Origin: Cohnella caldifontis
GTDB taxonomy: Bacteria; Bacillota; Bacilli; Paenibacillales; Paenibacillaceae
Reading direction: 5' to 3'
NCBI RefSeq assembly: GCF_029360585.1
Contig: NZ_JAQZSJ010000010.1
Location: forward strand, 1 to 64,000
Length of the DNA stretch: 64,000 nucleotides
Under the pieces are notes generated by a model that did not search any database, had not been told where the DNA came from, and was given only the letters and a program-made list of their open reading frames with translations. Position numbers and translations under genes: made by a program. Positions 60,468 through 64,000 of the stretch are shown one piece after another. How positions within the stretch are numbered: position 1 is the stretch's first letter; every line of letters starts with the position of its first letter.

Positions 60468-60986
60468 ATGGCCGTTAAACCGATCCTTCCGTTCGGGGAC
60501 CCGATATTGCGGAAGAAAGCCAAGCCGGTCGAGGAAATCACGGAGAGAATCCTGAAAACGCTGGACGACCTGGCGGAAACGTTGTATGCCGCCGAGGGAC
60601 GCGCCGGCCTTGCCGCTCCCCAAATCGGCATTCTCCGCCGACTGATCGTCATGGACTGCGGCGAAGGCCTGATCGAGCTGATCGATCCCGAAATCGTGGA
60701 AGCGGAGGGCGAGCAGACGGGAACGGAAGCTTGCTTGTCTTTTCCGGGCTACTACGGTTACGTGAAGAGAGCGCAGAAAGTCAAAGTCAAAACGTTAAAC
60801 CGGCAAGGTGAGTCCGTCATCCTCGAGGGCGAAGGATTTTCGGCCCGCTGCTTTCAGCACGAAATCGACCATCTGAACGGCGTTTTGTTCGTCGACCATG
60901 TCCAGGAGCCATGGCTGTATCAAGAAAAAACCGGCGAAAAGCTCCCCCTGCTTGACGTGATCCGTCTGTCCCGCCAAGAAAATTGA
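60468..60986 (+). CDS. def: Peptide deformylase
   Basis: Removes the formyl group from nascent-protein N-termini; metal-dependent, cytosolic. The 172-residue protein has all three motifs: GLAAPQIG (about 46-53), EACLSFPG in place of the usual EGCLS, keeping the metal-ligand Cys (about 88), and QHEIDHLNG, with two His ligands and the catalytic Glu (about 129-137). AAAGGAG precedes the ATG by ten bases. The window has no fmt gene, so this may be one of two deformylases. Confidence 0.95.
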   Translation: MAVKPILPFGDPILRKKAKPVEEITERILKTLDDLAETLYAAEGRAGLAAPQIGILRRLIVMDCGEGLIELIDPEIVEAEGEQTGTEACLSFPGYYGYVKRAQKVKVKTLNRQGESVILEGEGFSARCFQHEIDHLNGVLFVDHVQEPWLYQEKTGEKLPLLDVIRLSRQEN

Positions 60987-61065
60987 GTAAAACCGCACAA
61001 GACCTCCTGCGGCCTCCATTTCGGCGGACGCGGGAGGTCTTGCGCTGAATGCGGCACCGCCTCTT

Positions 61066-62187
61066 TTACCGAGCCTCCACTTTCGCGCGCCGATACAGCG
61101 TCGCTCCGATCAAGTAGGCAACGACGCCCCATAGCGCCATGACGCCCGCGCCAAGCCAAAACTCCGTCGACGCGATTCCGCTGCCGTACACCATGCCGTC
61201 GCGCAGACCTTCCGCGAAATACGTCAGCGGCAACGCGTCCTTGACCGGCTGCAGCCAACCGGGCAAACTGTTCGTCGGGAAGAAGATGCCCGAGATGAAC
61301 ATCATCAGGAAGCTGGCGATGTTCGCTACGCCCATATAGGCTTCCAGCGTTTTGCTGAACGAGGAAAACAGGTACCCGAGCGCATTGAAGGCAAGGCTGC
61401 CGATGAAAAACGCGACGATCAAAGTCGGGACGTCGATGTGCAGATGCGCCCCGAAGAGAAACACGCCGATCGCCGCCAGGACGCACACCTGGAACACGCC
61501 CAGCAGGAACCTCACCAGCATGCTGGCCAGTCCGAGCAACCCCATCCGCACCGGCGTCATGCGCAGCCGTTTCAGGAGCCCCTTGCGCCGCATTTCCACG
61601 AGATCGACCATTCCGAACAGGCCTCCCTGCGCCAGCGCCAGCGCGATCATGCCCGTCATCAGGAAATCCGTATAGCTCAAATCCTCGCTGCCGGAAGTCA
61701 CCGCTTGCATTTCCAGATGGAACGGAGGCGTCTGCACGCCGGCCGCCGCCAGGTTGGACTGCTGCACGACTTGCTCCAAAATGCCGCGGATCACCTGCGT
61801 CGTCGCGCTTTGCTCATTCTCCGTATTCACGACCAGCTTGAGGGACTGGGTTTGCCCGTCTGCCGGAAGGTAGATGACGCCGTCGACGTCTTTTTCTTTG
61901 ATCCACTCGTCCGCCTGTTCGGCCGTCACCGGCGCTTCGGATTTCCACTCGAACACCGGAATTTGCCTGAGGCCCGACAGCATCCCGTCCGCTGCCTCGT
62001 TCCGCGCCGGTTGTACCACCGCGACTTTCGCCTTGAAGTCGCTGCCGTCATTGCCTCCGAATATCACCATGAAGATGGACATCAGAATGATCGGGAAAAA
62101 AATATTCCAGAACCATACCTGCTTCTCGCGGAACATCATTTTCAGAGTGGCCGCGAACAGCTTGCGGAACTGCTTGCTCCGGTTCAC
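61066..62187 (-). CDS. ABC-2 type transporter permease
   Basis: A 373-residue membrane protein of the ABC-2 (DrrB/YhgE-like) exporter class. One helix at about 20-40 (VWFWNIFFPIILMSIFMVIF) is followed by a large extracellular domain (about 50-170) and five helices at the C-terminal end (YTDFLMTGMIALALAQGGLF; VCVLAAIGVFLFGAHL; MMFISGIFFPTNSLPGWL). It is four bases downstream of its ATPase. The cargo may be a drug, lipid or peptide; it cannot be predicted. Confidence 0.88.
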   Translation of the reverse strand: MNRSKQFRKLFAATLKMMFREKQVWFWNIFFPIILMSIFMVIFGGNDGSDFKAKVAVVQPARNEAADGMLSGLRQIPVFEWKSEAPVTAEQADEWIKEKDVDGVIYLPADGQTQSLKLVVNTENEQSATTQVIRGILEQVVQQSNLAAAGVQTPPFHLEMQAVTSGSEDLSYTDFLMTGMIALALAQGGLFGMVDLVEMRRKGLLKRLRMTPVRMGLLGLASMLVRFLLGVFQVCVLAAIGVFLFGAHLHIDVPTLIVAFFIGSLAFNALGYLFSSFSKTLEAYMGVANIASFLMMFISGIFFPTNSLPGWLQPVKDALPLTYFAEGLRDGMVYGSGIASTEFWLGAGVMALWGVVAYLIGATLYRRAKVEAR

Positions 62188-62191
62188 TCGG

Positions 62192-63121
62192 TCAGTCCCT
62201 CCATTCCTTGCCCGTAAAGGCGATGAAGACGTCTTCCAGGCTCATTTCGCGGATGGACACCTGTTCTACCCGGTACCCCCGTTCCTTGGTGAAGCCGAAC
62301 AATCCGTAGAGCGTATCCTCCGGCTGCACCGACCAGAGCGCCAGATGGGCTCCTTCCCGGGAAGTCCGAACGACGCTGCCCGCGCTTTGGGCAGCCGATT
62401 CGGCCGCCGCGGCCGCCTCTTCCCCGTCCAGGAAGGACAGCCGGACTTCCCGCTCCCGCGTCAAGCGGCCGATCAATGCCGCCGGCGTATCCAGGGTGAC
62501 GACTTTCCCTTGATCGACGATGCAGACGCGGTCGCTCAGCTTCTCGGCTTCCTCCATGTAATGCGTGGTCAGGATGGTCGTTTTGCCCAGCGCCTTCAGA
62601 TTCAGCACGATGTCCCAAATATTGCGCCGGGCTTGGGGATCGAGGCCGGTCGTCGGCTCGTCCAGGAACACGATGTCCGGGTCGTTGATCATGCCCAGAC
62701 CGATCGCCAGCCGCTGCCGCTGGCCGCCCGACAGCGATTTCACGCGTTTGTTCCGATGTTCGGCCAAATTGATCATGGCCAGCACTTCGCCCACGCTCTT
62801 CGCTTTCGGATAGAACGTGGCGAACAACTCCAGGTTCTCCTCGACGGTCAGCAGTTCGAACATCGCGCTGGACTGCGGCTGGATGCCGATCCGGTATTTG
62901 ATTTTCTCGGCATCTTTGGCCCAAGTCAGCCCATCGATCGCGATCGTGCCCGCGTCGGGGGGAATCAGCCCTTCGATCATTTCGAGCGTCGTCGTTTTGC
63001 CGGCCCCGTTGGGTCCGATGATCGTGAATATTTCCCCCGCTTCGACCTCGAAGCTGATGTTTTCTACCGCGGTTACGGAGCCATACGTCTTGCGCAACCC
63101 GCGCGCTTCCAAAATCGGCAC
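62192..63121 (-). CDS. ABC-2 exporter ATP-binding protein (CcmA/DrrA type)
   Basis: A 309-residue ATPase. Walker A IIGPNGAGKTTTLEMI (about 37-52), Q-loop IGIQPQSSAMF, signature KSLSGGQRQRLAIGLG, Walker B IVFLDEPTTGLDPQARRN and the switch His TTHYMEEAEKL are intact. A C-terminal extension (about 230-309) ends SLEDVFIAFTGKEWRD, the DrrA-type tail. The start is GTG at 63121, with GGAGGGAG nine bases upstream; the longer open frame is spurious. Works with the ABC-2 permease directly downstream. Confidence 0.92.
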   Translation of the reverse strand: MPILEARGLRKTYGSVTAVENISFEVEAGEIFTIIGPNGAGKTTTLEMIEGLIPPDAGTIAIDGLTWAKDAEKIKYRIGIQPQSSAMFELLTVEENLELFATFYPKAKSVGEVLAMINLAEHRNKRVKSLSGGQRQRLAIGLGMINDPDIVFLDEPTTGLDPQARRNIWDIVLNLKALGKTTILTTHYMEEAEKLSDRVCIVDQGKVVTLDTPAALIGRLTREREVRLSFLDGEEAAAAAESAAQSAGSVVRTSREGAHLALWSVQPEDTLYGLFGFTKERGYRVEQVSIREMSLEDVFIAFTGKEWRD

Positions 63122-63224
63122 GTTCGTTCTCTCCCTCCATTTTCCAATTCCATCGCTATTGTACTTTACGCGTCCGGGAAACGCGACAGTCTTCGGATGG
63201 CCAACCGGATCGGTCTCGGGACGG

Positions 63225-63271
63225 AGAAAAAAGAAACCCGCCCTCGGCGAATCATTCGCGCGAGAACGGGC
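63225..63271 (-). terminator. Terminator of yvyF
   Basis: Interrupted stem CCCG..CTCG.GCGAA/TTCGC.GAG..CGGG with TTTCTTTTTTC on the minus strand, directly after the yvyF stop. Confidence 0.75.
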
Positions 63272-63287
63272 CTTGCTGCCGTATGGA

Positions 63288-63692
63288 TTAACGTTTGCTG
63301 ATGTACGCGTTGGCCGTCCGCATCCGCTCTTTGAACTTCCGCTCTTGGTCCAGCGCATGCGCCAGCTCGTTCTTGATCCGGTTGGAACAGGACAGGCACA
63401 GGCGGCCGGTTCGGGTCGGAGCCTTGCAGAGATCGCATTGGTCGGCGAGGTTGGGATAGTCCCCCAGTCTCAGTTTGCCGCTTCGGATCCAGCCCCGGAT
63501 TTTCTCCGCGGGGACTTCCGCCGCCGCGGCCGCTTCCTCCGTATTCAAAAACCGGTTGCGCATCAGCGCGCGTTCCAATTGCCGATAATCGCGGTCTTCC
63601 ATCGCCGAACAGTCGGAACAGAGGTTTCGCATGTTTTTCTGATAGATTTTTCCGCAGCTTGGACAGTGTTCCACGATTAGTTCATTCGGCAT
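63288..63692 (-). CDS. yvyF: Flagellar-region protein YvyF (TIGR03826-like)
   Basis: A 134-residue cysteine-rich protein matching YvyF. The N-terminal zinc ribbon is CPSCGKIYQKNMRNLCSDC (CxxC...CxxC). A middle MerR-like helix-turn-helix reads RFLNTEEAAAAAEVPAEKIR. A second CxxC pair (CDLCKAPTRTGRLCLSC) precedes a charged helix. In Bacillus the gene sits between comFC and flgM. Here it is followed by its own terminator, and no flagellar genes lie downstream in the window; upstream context is cut by the window end. Confidence 0.85.
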   Translation of the reverse strand: MPNELIVEHCPSCGKIYQKNMRNLCSDCSAMEDRDYRQLERALMRNRFLNTEEAAAAAEVPAEKIRGWIRSGKLRLGDYPNLADQCDLCKAPTRTGRLCLSCSNRIKNELAHALDQERKFKERMRTANAYISKR

Positions 63693-63850
63693 AAATCCGA
63701 CCTCGATTCTCTATTTCTTATGGACTAATTCTATCACGAGATTGGGTAAATTTTCATCCATTATTTGCAGTAGCTCGACAAATTTTTCGAAAACTGAGGC
63801 AAAGGTCCTGTTAGCGCGCGCCGGGGCAAAAAATTCAGCGGGCGGCAAAA

Positions 63851-63882
63851 CAATAGGCTCCCGAACGGACCGTTCGGGAGCC
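63851..63882 (-). terminator. Strong terminator hairpin
   Basis: Twelve-pair stem GGCTCCCGAACG/CGTTCGGGAGCC with a three-base loop. On the minus strand TATTGTTTTG follows. It likely ends the transcript entering from the right edge. Between it and yvyF (63693-63850) nothing convincing is seen. Confidence 0.85.
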
Positions 63883-63927
63883 AGGGCACAGATTCGCATG
63901 ATATTCGATTCGAGTTGGACGGAGTCT

Positions 63928-64000
63928 TTATTTCCCGAACGATTGGGGATCGCTGCGCCAAGACTGGAGCAGCTCCACGTCCTCCCGGCGGATCGTTCCC
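63928..64000 (-). CDS. Partial C-terminal end of an unidentified gene at the window edge
   Basis: An open frame entering from the right edge and ending at TAA (63928), encoding the tail IRREDVELLQSWRSDPQSFGK. A terminator hairpin follows 46 bases later, which supports a real gene end. The segment resembles the beginning of GNAT acetyltransferases (REDxELLxxWRNDP), which would make it a truncated gene, but it is too short to decide. Confidence 0.3.
   Translation of the reverse strand, partial: GTIRREDVELLQSWRSDPQSFGK

Noticed and set aside
63711-63961. Two overlapping 62-66 codon minus-strand frames near the right edge
   Set aside because: Neither resembles a known family or has a ribosome binding site, and a strong terminator hairpin lies inside them.

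Overview
The window looks like chromosomal DNA of a high-GC, spore-former-type Bacillota from the Paenibacillaceae (a Cohnella or Paenibacillus relative). The evidence is the gene families and their order: a YqhH-like SNF2 helicase, YqhG and YqzE close together as in Bacillus; YvyF, YycC and YtzI-like small proteins; YesM/YesN two-component genes; SLH-domain surface proteins; a VanW protein; and strong AGGAGG ribosome binding sites with several TTG/GTG starts. I see no intact transposase, prophage or CRISPR array.

Layout. 1-10.1 kb: class II ribonucleotide reductase nrdJ behind two NrdR-like boxes, then the helicase/YqhG/YqzE group, a cell-wall amidase, a divergent polysaccharide deacetylase and an orphan sugar-type binding lipoprotein. 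10.4-20.2 kb: carbohydrate region with a DoxX-like protein, a beta-mannanase-like GH113 gene coupled to a disaccharide 2-epimerase, a degenerate repeat tract, a LacI regulator, two sugar ABC permeases and a YesN regulator. The matching YesM sensor kinase is broken by a one-base frameshift. The orphan binding protein and the lacI gene share a palindromic operator, so they probably belong to one regulon.

20.3-30.8 kb: the most coherent accessory system. On one strand it encodes biuret amidohydrolase (BiuH-like), allophanate hydrolase (AtzF-like), a BMP/Nup-type ABC importer, a cupin, a second isochorismatase-type hydrolase and a PucR regulator. A near-consensus GlnR/TnrA box lies upstream of biuH. 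I read it as a nitrogen-scavenging island for biuret and possibly triuret or a related ureide. 30.8-34.5 kb: a decayed sugar-permease remnant, a divergent LysR/branched-chain aminotransferase pair, a VanW protein and a truncated response regulator.

34.6-48.4 kb: a large SLH surface protein, an MFS transporter, a SpeA-type decarboxylase, several small conserved proteins, four perfectly repeated tRNA-Val genes, a second SLH protein, a radical SAM protein, uracil-DNA glycosylase, and tRNA-Leu (two), tRNA-Ile/Met and tRNA-fMet genes. 48.5-55.7 kb: a five-gene MacAB-like ABC operon that also carries a solute-binding lipoprotein and an ATPase fused to an AbrB-like domain. 55.7-64 kb: a three-copy hairpin array, glnS, a NagZ-like GH3 lipoprotein, a 51-bp tandem array of about 16 units, a small XRE-type regulator coupled to peptide deformylase, an ABC-2 exporter pair and yvyF.
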